NCBI GenBank assembly: GCA_963706905.1
Contig: CAVPNY010000017.1
Location: 76,263 to 140,262, forward strand
DNA: 64,000 nt
Origin: CAVPNY01 sp963706905
GTDB lineage: Bacteria; Chloroflexota; Anaerolineae; Anaerolineales; UBA4823
Direction of reading: 5' to 3'
The notes under the pieces are model-generated. The model was not told where the DNA came from, made no database searches, and was given only the letters and a program-made list of their open reading frames with translations. Of the stretch, positions 52,492-61,552 are shown piece after piece (the stretch's first letter is position 1; the number at the start of each line of letters is the position of its first letter). The position numbers were made by a program, and so were the translations under genes.

Positions 52492-53127
52492 TTGGAGACG
52501 ATTTCTAGCGAAAATGTTCTGGCCTGGCTGGGAGCCTGTGCGGTAGCTATGGCTGAAAATCGCGACTACCTGATTGAGCTGGATGCGGCGATCGGCGACG
52601 CTGATCACGGCGCCAACATGGACCGCGGCTTCAAGGCAGTGCTGGATAAACTCCCCGGACTGGCTGGAAGTGATATTGGCGCCATCTTAAAGGCGGCTGG
52701 CATGACACTGGTGTCCACGGTGGGTGGAGCCGGCGGCCCGCTGTATGGTACTTTCTTTTTGCAGACCGGGATGAGGACTGCTGGCAAAAGTGAGCTGAGC
52801 CTGGCGGATTGGACGGACGCCTTGCAGGCGGCTGTCGAAGGGGTGAGGCAGCGCGGCAAGGCCGTGGCTGGCGACAAGACCATGTTGGATGCCCTGCTCC
52901 CGGCGGTTCAGGCCTTACAGTATGCCCAGGAGAGCCAGACTGCTCTGCCCCTGGCGTTGCGCGAGTCAGCCGAGGCCGCTCGACAGGGTATGCAGGCCAC
53001 CATCCCGCTGGTGGCGCGCAAGGGACGCGCCAGCTACCTTGGCGAACGCTCCGCCGGTCACCAGGACCCCGGGGCGACTTCTTCCTATTTGATCCTCAAA
53101 GCTGCAGCCGATACATGGTCGGAATAG
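52492..53127 (+). CDS. dhaL: Dihydroxyacetone kinase subunit DhaL
   Basis: 211 residues from TTG 52492 (GGAG 8 bp upstream). ADP- and Mg-binding Asp cluster IGDADHGANMDRGF, then GGAGGPLYGTFF and GERSAGHQDPGATSSYLIL. It keeps ADP as a coenzyme that is rephosphorylated by DhaM. The stop overlaps the dhaM start by 13 bp. Confidence 0.95.
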   Translation: METISSENVLAWLGACAVAMAENRDYLIELDAAIGDADHGANMDRGFKAVLDKLPGLAGSDIGAILKAAGMTLVSTVGGAGGPLYGTFFLQTGMRTAGKSELSLADWTDALQAAVEGVRQRGKAVAGDKTMLDALLPAVQALQYAQESQTALPLALRESAEAARQGMQATIPLVARKGRASYLGERSAGHQDPGATSSYLILKAAADTWSE

Positions 53128-55623
53128 TATTGGTCGCACACAGCCGGGCGCTGGCAGAGGCGCTGGTTGCATTGGTACGCCAGGTCGCTTCTCCGGAGGT
53201 GCCGCTGGCAATTGCCGCGGGAGCCGGGCCTGATCGGAACGATTTCGGCACCGACGCGGCTGAGATAGCCGCAGCCATCCAGTCTGTCTATTCGGCGGAG
53301 GGGGTGGTGGTGCTGATGGATCTGGGCAGCGCGGTGCTCTCCGCTGAGATGGCGCTGGAGTTCCTCCCGCAAGAGATTCAAGGGCGGACTGTCTTGTGTC
53401 CGGGGCCGCTGGTGGAGGGGGCCATCGCCGCCGGCGTGCAGGCCGGGTTGGGCATTGATCTGCAGGCGGTTTGCCAGGAGGCCAGCCGGGCCTTGATGCC
53501 GAAAAGCGAGCAGCTTAGGGGCAGCCGGGAGGTTGGGCTTGATCAATCCCGCCCGACAACTGCCGGTGAGAGCGGGCAGATGGCAGAGGCCCAATTTATT
53601 GAGGTGAGCCTGCCCAATTTACACGGGCTGCATGCCCGCCCGGCGGCGCGCTTCGTGCAGCTAGCTGGCTCATTTGATGCTCACATTGAGGTGCTCAACC
53701 TCACCACCGGTAAAGGACCTGCATCGGCGCTCAGCTTGAATGCCCTGGCAACTCTGGGAGCGCAGCGCGGGCACCGGATTGCCATCCGCGCCCGGGGATC
53801 ACAGGCCAGCTCTGCCCTGCAAGCCCTGGGGCGACTGGTGGAGTCTGGCTTTGGCGAGACTGGCGCAGGAATGGAGGCTATCCCCGCCTTGGATGTCTCG
53901 CCTGCACCCTGGTTGGGGAAAGGGGAGCCGCTTCAGGGTATTCCGGTTTCTGAAGGCATTGCCTGCGGGCCAGCTCATTTCTACCGGGCGCCTGTGCTGC
54001 CGGTTTCACAACTTGCCATCGAAGATCCCGTCGGCGAGCTGAGGCGTCTGGCGGCTGCATTGATGGCCGTCCAGCTCGCCATCACCGCCCGCCAGGATCG
54101 GCTGCGAGCGCAGCTCAGCCCCGATCAGGTCTCGATATTTGACGCCCACCGGCTGATCCTGCAGGACCCTGATTTATTGGCGCGCACGAACACCCGTATC
54201 GAAGAATGAGCGTCTGAATGCGGCCGTGGCCTGGCAAATATCTATTGCTGAGGTCGCCCGGGCTTACCAGGAGCTGGATGACCCTTATCTTCAAGCGCGC
54301 CGCCTCGATGTGTTGGATGTGGGAGACCAGGTCCTGCGTGTCTTGCTCGGCTTGGAAACAGGCGCGCCTATCCAGCTTACCGCGCCTGCGATTGTCTTTG
54401 CCGAAGAGCTCTCCCCAGGGGAAACAGCCAGCCTGGAGCCAGAGCTGGTGCTGGGGCTGGTGACCGCCAGCGGCGGGCCGACTTCACACAGCGCCATCCT
54501 GGCGCGGGCTTTGGGCTTGCCCGCGCTGACTGGCGTGGACCTGGCGCGTCTGGGGGTGGTCGAAGGGACAAATATCGCCCTGGATGGCGCCAACGGTTTG
54601 GTGTGGATCGAGCCACCCCGCGATGTTGAACGGGAATTATCAGGGCAGCGCCAAGCCTGGCTGTCCCGGCGACTGGTCTTGCTGGAAAACAGCCAGGCGC
54701 CTGCCTGCACCCTGGACGGGCGGGTGATCGAAGTAGCCGCCAATGCTGGCAGCCTGGCGACAGTCCGCGCGGCTATACTTAACGGCGCCCAGGGTATCGG
54801 TGTGCTGCGCACCGAGTTCCTGTACCTGGACCGCGACGCTCCTCCGACTGAAGAGGAGCAAGTGGCTGTCTTGCAGGAGATCGGCCGCATCCTGGGCGGG
54901 CTGCCTGCCATCGTGCGTACCCTGGACGTGGGTGGGGATAAGGCGCTGCGCTATATTCCCATGCTGCGAGAGGCGAACCCATACCTGGGGGTGCGCGGCT
55001 TGCGCCTCTCGCTGCGCCAGCCAGAGCTGTTCCTGACCCAGCTGCGGGCGATCCTGCTGGCTGGGGTGGATTGCCCACTGCGGGTTTTGTTACCCATGGT
55101 GACCGGGCTGGATGAGGTGCTGCAGGCCAGGAGGTTGCTTGAGCAGGCACATCACTCGCTGGAAGCAGAGGCCAGGCAGCACCCCTGGCCGGTTGAGATG
55201 GGCATCATGATCGAGGTGCCTGCTGCTGCGCTGATCAGCCCGCGGCTGGCGCCGCACGTGGACTTCTTCAGCATCGGCACCAATGACCTGACCCAATACA
55301 CCCTGGCAGCCGAGCGCGGCAACCCGGAGCTGTCAAACCTGGCGGATGCCTTGCACCCGGCTGTCCTGCGCCTGGTCAGGCAGGTCGTAGATGTGGCGCA
55401 CCAGCATGGCAAGTGGGCCGGGGTGTGCGGTGAAATTGCCGGCGACCCACAGGCTGTTCCGCTGCTGTTGGGACTGGACGTAGATGAATTGAGTACGAAC
55501 CCGGTGGATATTCCGGCGGTTAAGCAGACTATTCGGGCCGTGGATTTTAATAAAGCGCAGCGTCTGGTTGAGAAAGCCCTGGCGTGCGAGAACGCCGCCC
55601 AGGTACGCGCGCTGGTCAGTTAG
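53115..55623 (+). CDS. dhaM: DhaM-HPr-enzyme I fusion (PTS phosphotransfer for DHA kinase), one frameshift
   Basis: Repaired length is 835 residues. Domain 1 is the EIIA-Man-like DhaM (GIVLVAHSRALAEALVALV, His9). Domain 2 is HPr (NLHGLHARPAARFVQLAGSF). Domain 3 is a full enzyme I (GGPTSHSAILARALGLPAL with phospho-His, LRTEFLYLDRDAPPTEEEQ, VRTLDVGGDKALRYIPML, IGTNDLTQYTLAAER, CGEIAGDP). One protein can thus carry phosphate from PEP to DhaL. The frame breaks at GAA-TGA (TGA 54207-54209); dropping T54207 restores IEEERLNAAVAWQ. E. coli DhaM has only a truncated enzyme I, so the complete one here is notable. Confidence 0.88.
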
Positions 55624-57071
55624 GCCAGGCTAGCGATCATCCCCCCGAGCGTTTCCAGGGCTTTCTGAATCTGGTAAGACCAATCGGCGGCGTTGATGCG
55701 GATGAAATTGCGGAACTGATCGCTGGTAGAGAATAAATACCCTGGGGTCAGGGTGATATCCTCCCTTTTAGCAAGCTTGTATAGCTCCAGCGAATCGACC
55801 TGATCGGGCATCTGCACCCACAGGATGAAGCCCCCGCTGGGGTGGGTGATGCGCGTCCCCGGGGGAAAAGTACGCAGCACCGCCTGTGACACCTGGGCGA
55901 CATTGCGAGCGTACTCGCGCCGGATGCGGCGCAGGTGGCGCTCAAACCCTCCGCTTTCCATGAATTGAGTAACGGCCATCTGAGGCAGAGTCGCTGCGGC
56001 GACGCTGCTGGTGTATTTCAGCCATTCGATGGTTTGTCTGAAACGCCCACCCACCACCCACCCCAGGCGGTATCCAGGGGAGAGAACTTTTGAGAAAGAA
56101 GAACACAGCAACACCAAATCTTTGCGATCGTAAGCCTTGGCGACCGCCGGGCGCTTTTCTGTGTGATAGATTTCCCCGACGACATCATTTTCGATTAAGG
56201 GGATATCATGGCGCGCCAGGAGCTCGACTAGCTCTTTTTTATTGTCGTCGGGGATGCAGCTGCCCAGCGGATTGTTGAAATTGGAGAGCACTAGGCAAGC
56301 CCGCACAGGGTTATGCTCGATGGCAAAGCGCAGCGCATTCAGGCTGATGCCATCCCGGGGATGGGTGGGGATCTCGAGCGCCTGCAAGCCGTTCATTTCC
56401 AGGGTCTGCAGCATGCCGAAATAAATGGGCGACTCGATGGCTACGATATCGCCAGCTTTGCACACCGCACGCAGGCACAGATCAACGGCCTCAAGGCAGC
56501 CGGAGGTGATCACTACATCCCCAGCAGTTAGATCGCAACCAGCCAGCACGGCTTGTTTGGCGATCTGCGTACGTAGCGCTTCATAACCTGGAGGAACAAT
56601 GTAAATCCCGCTCTGGTTGCCCAATTCCCGCGCCAGGGTCGATATGATCCGGTTGATTTGGTCGGTCGCCGTCAGCTCTGGATTAGGCATGGCCGCCCCA
56701 AGCTGCACTAGGTTGGGATTATTGGAATCACGCAGCACCATCAAGGTTAGCTCGTGGACGCTTACCTGGGTTGGATCTGGCATCGGGGAAGACATTTCAA
56801 GCTCAGGGTGGGATGAAGGCAGGCGCATACGCACATAATAGCCCGACTGGGGTCGGGCTTCGATCAGGCCGCGCTCCTCCAGCATATAGTAGGCCTGTAA
56901 AACTGTGCTGATACTTACCTGTTGCTGCAAGCTAAGCTGCCGCACGGAGGGGATGCGCTCGCCAGGCCGGTATGTGCCTTGCTCGATCAGCCGGGCAATC
57001 CGGGCAGCAACCTCCTCGTAGAGCAGGCGGTCGCCATTAACTGGCGAGATCGGTTTCGATTTTTGTTGCAC
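55620..57071 (-). CDS. MocR-family regulator (GntR winged helix plus PLP aminotransferase-like domain)
   Basis: 483 residues from GTG 57071 (GAGGGAG upstream). N-terminal winged helix: LLYEEVAARIARLIEQGTYR, RIPSVRQLSLQQQVSISTVLQAY. The C-terminal class-I aminotransferase-fold domain has the PLP lysine region CSSFSKVLSPGYRLGW. Such proteins usually regulate rather than transaminate. It is divergent from DUF2917 with a palindrome and ATACCA words between them (57117-57148), matching GabR-like sites. Its end overlaps the convergent dhaM gene by 4 bp. Confidence 0.93.
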   Translation of the reverse strand: MQQKSKPISPVNGDRLLYEEVAARIARLIEQGTYRPGERIPSVRQLSLQQQVSISTVLQAYYMLEERGLIEARPQSGYYVRMRLPSSHPELEMSSPMPDPTQVSVHELTLMVLRDSNNPNLVQLGAAMPNPELTATDQINRIISTLARELGNQSGIYIVPPGYEALRTQIAKQAVLAGCDLTAGDVVITSGCLEAVDLCLRAVCKAGDIVAIESPIYFGMLQTLEMNGLQALEIPTHPRDGISLNALRFAIEHNPVRACLVLSNFNNPLGSCIPDDNKKELVELLARHDIPLIENDVVGEIYHTEKRPAVAKAYDRKDLVLLCSSFSKVLSPGYRLGWVVGGRFRQTIEWLKYTSSVAAATLPQMAVTQFMESGGFERHLRRIRREYARNVAQVSQAVLRTFPPGTRITHPSGGFILWVQMPDQVDSLELYKLAKREDITLTPGYLFSTSDQFRNFIRINAADWSYQIQKALETLGGMIASLA

Positions 57072-57116
57072 GACTTTGTCTCCCTCGCTTCTAAGGAATA
57101 CAGATCGCCCTGAATT

Positions 57117-57148
57117 ATACCAGTACAGTTTGATATATACCAAACTGT
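57117..57148. promoter_or_regulatory. MocR operator candidate: 24-bp palindrome plus ATACCA repeats
   Basis: ACAGTTTG (57125-57132) and CAAACTGT (57141-57148) flank ATATATAC. ATACCA, the half-site known from GabR, occurs at 57117-57122 and 57137-57142, 20 bp apart, with TGGTAA at 57151. It is placed between MocR and DUF2917, so it may control both. Confidence 0.65.
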
Positions 57149-57235
57149 TATGGTAACAATTCCTAAAATCTGCATCTGTACTTCTTGCCAGGAATATGTG
57201 ATACTGCTATCAAGTTAAATGGAGTGAGGTGTCAA

Positions 57236-57493
57236 ATGGTAATGAATTTACAAACCGAGAATCAAATAGCCGATGTGCAAATACAGGAAAAAGATCTATA
57301 CCGCATCGATGAAATCGAACCAATGACAACGATCGTGTGCAAAAAAGGGCTTGTCTGGTTGACCCAGAGCGGCGATAACAATGACCATGTCCTGACGGAC
57401 GGTGAGAAATTCACCTTAGATCGCCGCGGTGTGGTCTTGTTGGAAGCTTTGCCGTACGCCCAGGTGAGCATCATCCCACCGTCTTTGAACTGA
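57236..57493 (+). CDS. DUF2917 domain protein
   Basis: 85 residues from ATG 57236 (GAGGTG upstream). A small beta-rich domain with IEPMTTIVCKKGLVWLTQSGDNNDHVLTDGEKF, the DUF2917 pattern (xG.VWLT..GD..D..L..G). Function unknown. It is divergent from MocR across the shared operator, so it is probably the target of that regulator. Confidence 0.88.
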   Translation: MVMNLQTENQIADVQIQEKDLYRIDEIEPMTTIVCKKGLVWLTQSGDNNDHVLTDGEKFTLDRRGVVLLEALPYAQVSIIPPSLN

Positions 57494-57545
57494 CCAAACC
57501 AGGCTTAATTGCCTGCCCGCGCCATCACCCGCGGTTTCCTCTTGT

Positions 57546-57583
57546 ATTCCCGCTCCACCGGTTTAGGTGGAGCGGGAATTTTT
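57546..57583 (+). terminator. Strong rho-independent terminator after DUF2917
   Basis: Perfect 14-bp stem ATTCCCGCTCCACC / GGTGGAGCGGGAAT, loop GGTTTA, followed by TTTT. Confidence 0.92.
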
Positions 57584-57651
57584 AACTTCCATTGTCTTGT
57601 AGCAGAATTCAGTGTCAAGCCATTGATTGCGATGGCGTCTAGAAGGAGGAT

Positions 57652-58896
57652 TTAGGTAGGCTCTGCTTCAGCGGTTTGCTCTTCGGGTTTGTCCGGCACC
57701 TTGAATTTCAGCCAGGTAGGGATGATGGTCAAGAGGGATAAAACCGCGGTGAGCAAGAAAGGCAACCGCGGGTCGAAGCGCTCCCACAACCGCGCCCCAA
57801 TCCAGGGGGCAGGCAGGGAGATGAATCCGATGCTGCCGTAGAACAGGCCGGAGAAAGCGCCTAATGACTTACTCGGCACCACTTTCGAGATCAGGGATTG
57901 GTAAGCCGGGCTGAGCAGCCCGACGCCCGCGCCGAACAAAACCCAGATGGCAATGAATGCCAGGTAGGTTTTCGCTACCACGAATAACATCAGGGCAAAG
58001 AACACCATCAAGAACCCGCCCGAGATCGGCACACGTTCGCCGTACTTGTCGCTAAAGCGTCCAGAGAGCATCGGGGTCAGCATCATGGCTACCGAGAAAA
58101 CCGAGCCCAGCAGCCCGATCTGGGCCAGCGACATACCGATCACCTGCTCGAGGTACAGCGGCTCGAGCTCACCGGACAGGCGAAAGGCGATATCGCGCAC
58201 GCCATCGGTGACGAAGATCCAGGTGATTACCCCACCGCCGATGATCATGCCCCAGATCGCCAGCATGCTGTGCTTGAACGCAGACACGCTTAACTTGCGC
58301 GGCTCTTGGTCGGCGGCGGAGTGCATGGTGCGCGCCATCCAGATACGCAATCCCGCGGCTGCGGTGTAGAACAAGGTGGCCACAAATAACATGACTTTGA
58401 ATCCATAAGCGCCAGCCAGCAAACCGCCCAGCGGCGGGCCGACTATGCCGACCACCTGGTAGATCGTGTCAGTCGCGCCGTAAACCCGGCCGCGATTAGC
58501 CTCGCTTGAGTTTTCTGCAATGAAGGCGCTGAAGCTTGGGCCGACCAGGGCGTAGGGAATCTGGCTGATCGAAATGGCCAACAGCATCCACTGCCAGCTC
58601 GGCGCGACCAGCATGGCGATAAAGCCGAGCACCCCACCCACGCTGCCAATGGCGATGGCGCGCAGCCGCCCGATTGAGTCGGAAATCCAGCCGCCCAGAA
58701 TTTGCAGGGTCAGGATGACTACCGAGGTCAGGGTGAAGACCAGCCCGACCTGGCCTACGGTTGCGCCCAGCTCGGTCAGGTAGATGGGCATCAACATCGT
58801 CGTCATGCTGCCGGCGATATTGGCCAGGATCATGGCAAATAGAAACCAGCGCATCAATGGAGAGAGCAATGGGGTCTTGGGCTGGGTTTGCGACAT
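57652..58896 (-). CDS. MFS transporter
   Basis: 414 residues from ATG 58896 (AGGAAA upstream), 12 TM. MFS motif A-type loop GGWISDSIGRLRAIAIGSV between TM2 and TM3, and its repeat SGRFSDKYGERVPISGGFL between TM8 and TM9. Drug or metabolite efflux by proton exchange is the usual role; substrate unknown. The reading from 59040 adds a low-complexity N-terminus, so the internal ATG is preferred. Confidence 0.92.
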   Translation of the reverse strand: MSQTQPKTPLLSPLMRWFLFAMILANIAGSMTTMLMPIYLTELGATVGQVGLVFTLTSVVILTLQILGGWISDSIGRLRAIAIGSVGGVLGFIAMLVAPSWQWMLLAISISQIPYALVGPSFSAFIAENSSEANRGRVYGATDTIYQVVGIVGPPLGGLLAGAYGFKVMLFVATLFYTAAAGLRIWMARTMHSAADQEPRKLSVSAFKHSMLAIWGMIIGGGVITWIFVTDGVRDIAFRLSGELEPLYLEQVIGMSLAQIGLLGSVFSVAMMLTPMLSGRFSDKYGERVPISGGFLMVFFALMLFVVAKTYLAFIAIWVLFGAGVGLLSPAYQSLISKVVPSKSLGAFSGLFYGSIGFISLPAPWIGARLWERFDPRLPFLLTAVLSLLTIIPTWLKFKVPDKPEEQTAEAEPT

Positions 58897-59098
58897 GGAC
58901 AGGTTTCCTGGGCGCCTTTGACTGGTCCGAGTGGTGCGAGGTAATCCAATCGGTAATGATAATCGATTTCCCTCGAGAATGTCTGCTCCTTGAGTAGGGT
59001 TTTTCTTCAGTCCGCCTGGTTCTGGAGAACTGTTTGGCATCCAGCGAAGCTGCCCTGGCGTATCTCATCGAGCTGCTATTCGGAGTGCTTCTGGAAGG

Positions 59099-59104
59099 TA
59101 TAAT
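59099..59104 (+). promoter_or_regulatory. Candidate -10 box for the DUF1906 gene
   Basis: TATAAT 31 bp before ATG 59136, which has GGGAG upstream. No good -35 seen. Confidence 0.35.
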
Positions 59105-59135
59105 TGTTTCCATACTTATTTACGGGAGTGACTTA

Positions 59136-61528
59136 ATGCTGAACCATTCGATAAAACTGGCTCTGCGTTGGGTGGGGATTTTCGGTGTACTGGTAGCTAT
59201 TTTTTACCTTTCGAATAGCGGGCTGGCTGGCACAGGCGGCGCTGGCCCATCTGGAGACGGAAGACTATTGCTGGCTACCACCAGCCCAACACCGACAACC
59301 AGCCCTGCGCAGTTTGTGCTCCATTTTCCCAATGTGATCCGCCACGCTCTGGGTGCCCGCGTTGAACTGATTTCAGCCTGGATGACGGATGAAGCTGGAA
59401 ATCCGGGCGATATTTATCCTTGTCAATGAGGACGCCCAATATATTGCCAGATTTTTAATGCCAGTGATAAATCACTCAAGGTGGGTTTGCGCTGGACACA
59501 GTCGGGACCTTGCGGCGAGATCAGCGTGTTTAATGGTTTGATTACGCTCGCGCCTGGCGAGCAGCAGCGAGCGATCGCGGGGATTATTCCCGATTGCGCT
59601 GGGCTTCACACGGTAACCGTCTATGTCACCGACCAGGGAAGCACCGTCTCGATGTCAACCCTGATGGTAGCCAATCCACTCAGCCTGGTGGCGGTCGAGA
59701 ATCATCAGGGCTTCGACAAATGCGCGGTCCCGACGATCAATCAAATGCAGACCTGGTGGACCGAGAGCCCCTACTGGGCCGTGAATATGTATATCGGCGG
59801 CGTCAGCCGGGCCTGTGATCAGGTGAATCTCACCCCGTATTGGATGAACGCCGTATCCCAGCAAGGCTGGACGTTTATCCCTACCTGGGTTGGCCCGCAA
59901 GCTCCCTGTACTACTTACCGCCATCGCATCAGCTCGAATAAAGCCACGGCTTATTCACAAGGCCAGGATGAAGCCGAGATGGCAGCCTCTACCGCTTTCG
60001 ATCTTGGCTTGTGGGGAGATTTCGTGATCTACTATGATCTCGAGGGTTACACTAGGGGACACCGCCTGCCGCGATGCGGTGGCGTCCTTCGTCAACGGCT
60101 GGGTTGAGCGCCTGCACGACCTGGGTTACCAGGCCGGGGTGTATGGTTCCCCTTGCCGCTCTTATATCGCCGATTGGTCCCAGATTGACTCTGTGCCGGA
60201 CGATGTGTGGATCGCCAGTTGGATAGCTGACTATTATGATCCAGATGCCACGGTTTGGCTTAGTGGAGACGCTGAACGGTGCCTATCAGACACGCTGTGG
60301 TCCAACCACCAGCGCATCAGGCAGTACACCGGGGGTCACGCCGAGACCTATGGCGGGCTGACCTTCTCCATAGATAGCAACGCCCTGGACGGGGAGGTCA
60401 CGGTGCTGCCCACGCCCATGCCGACTCAAGCCGCCGGCAGCGCCCCCGTGCTTTCACTATTGACCGGATGTTTCCCAGGATCAGGTGCGTCGCATGCAGC
60501 CGCTCAACGCAGAATCTGGCTGGGCCTTGCTTGGCGAGCGCGTGCTGCTGACCGGGGATGGCGGCGCCAGCTGGCAGGATATCACCCCACCCGCCACCTC
60601 ACCGGCACACTTACTGGCTGTGACGTTCACCAGCCCCCAGCAGGGCTGGGTTGTGCGCCAATCCGTAGGCGGGAATGACAAAACCTCCCTGGAGATCCTG
60701 GTGTCCCAGGATGGCGGTCAGACCTGGCAGGTATTCCCGCTCGCAGTGCCTGAAGCCTCAGACAGCCCTCCGATCGCCGATGGGTACCTCGCCTTTGTGG
60801 ATGACCAGACCGGCTTTCTGTCGGCGAAGCTTGAGTCAAGCAGCGCCTTCAGTCTGGGCAGGCTGTTCGCCACGCAGGACGGCGGGCGTACCTGGGAGGA
60901 GCGCAGTCTGCCATTGGGCGAGCCGGTGGCACTTGTGGATGCGCAGCGCGGCTGGGTGGCTGGCGGCCCGGGCGGCGACCAGTTGTTCCGCACCCTGGAT
61001 GGCGGGCGCACCTGGCAGCCCCAAGCATTGACCCTGCCTTTCTCTGCAGAGTTGAGTCAGGCGTTCTACGGTTTGCCTGTCTTTCGAAATCCTGTTGAGG
61101 GAAGCCTGCCGGTGACTGTGACGGGACTCGATCCCCGCCTGCTGGTGTACGTCACTGGAGACGGCGGAGAGACCTGGACCATGTCCGGGCAGATCGAGCT
61201 GGCGGCGGAGCCTGGCATGGCATTGCCGTTCAGCGCCGGTCCAGCCGGCGCCTGGTGGGCGGCGACGCCTGGTGGTACCCGGCTGTCAGCGAGCACTGGT
61301 CCGGGCAGCCACGCTGTGCAAATTAATGGAACTGGTTTGCCCTCAGGCGTGATCGACCTGGATTTTCTGGATAGCCAGGCAGGCTGGGCGCTGGCGCAGA
61401 CCAGCGTCTGCCGGGGAGAGAAAGCCTCATTGGGAGCGGAACAGGTGCAGCCACTGCGCTGCGCAGCCAAAACTTATTTGTTACGCACGCTTGACGGCGG
61501 GCAGACCTGGCAGGAGATAACCCCCTGA
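59136..61528 (+). CDS. Secreted DUF1906 (glycoside-hydrolase-like) plus BNR/YCF48-type propeller protein, four indels
   Basis: Repaired length is about 796 residues. Signal peptide at about 1-30, Ser/Thr/Pro linker, then a beta-sandwich (FVLHFPNVIRHALGARVELI). Next comes a DUF1906 domain beginning GFDKCAVPTINQMQTWW, with FVIYYDLEGYT and IRQYTGG. Last is a propeller with SQDGGQTW, ATQDGGRTWEE, TLDGGRTWQ, GDGGETWT, DGGQTW repeats. In-frame stop TGA 59427 disappears if GGG at 59405-59407 loses one base and T5 at 59452-59456 gains one. Further shifts are at G4 60055-60058 and GG 60466-60467. The net indel count makes the frame close exactly. Probably binds or trims surface glycans outside the cell. 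Confidence 0.78.
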
Positions 61529-61552
61529 ACGCCGCCCGCCAAGGATAATCCG

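Noticed and set aside
54201..54210. prfB-like programmed +1 frameshift in dhaM
   Set aside because: The P-site codon GAA cannot re-pair with AAU and no Shine-Dalgarno-like stimulator precedes it, so an indel is simpler.
59427..59429. In-frame TGA as a selenocysteine codon in the DUF1906 gene
   Set aside because: There is no hairpin just downstream and no family with Sec or Cys there. Two homopolymer indels (GGG, T5) explain the stop and give better protein sequence between them.
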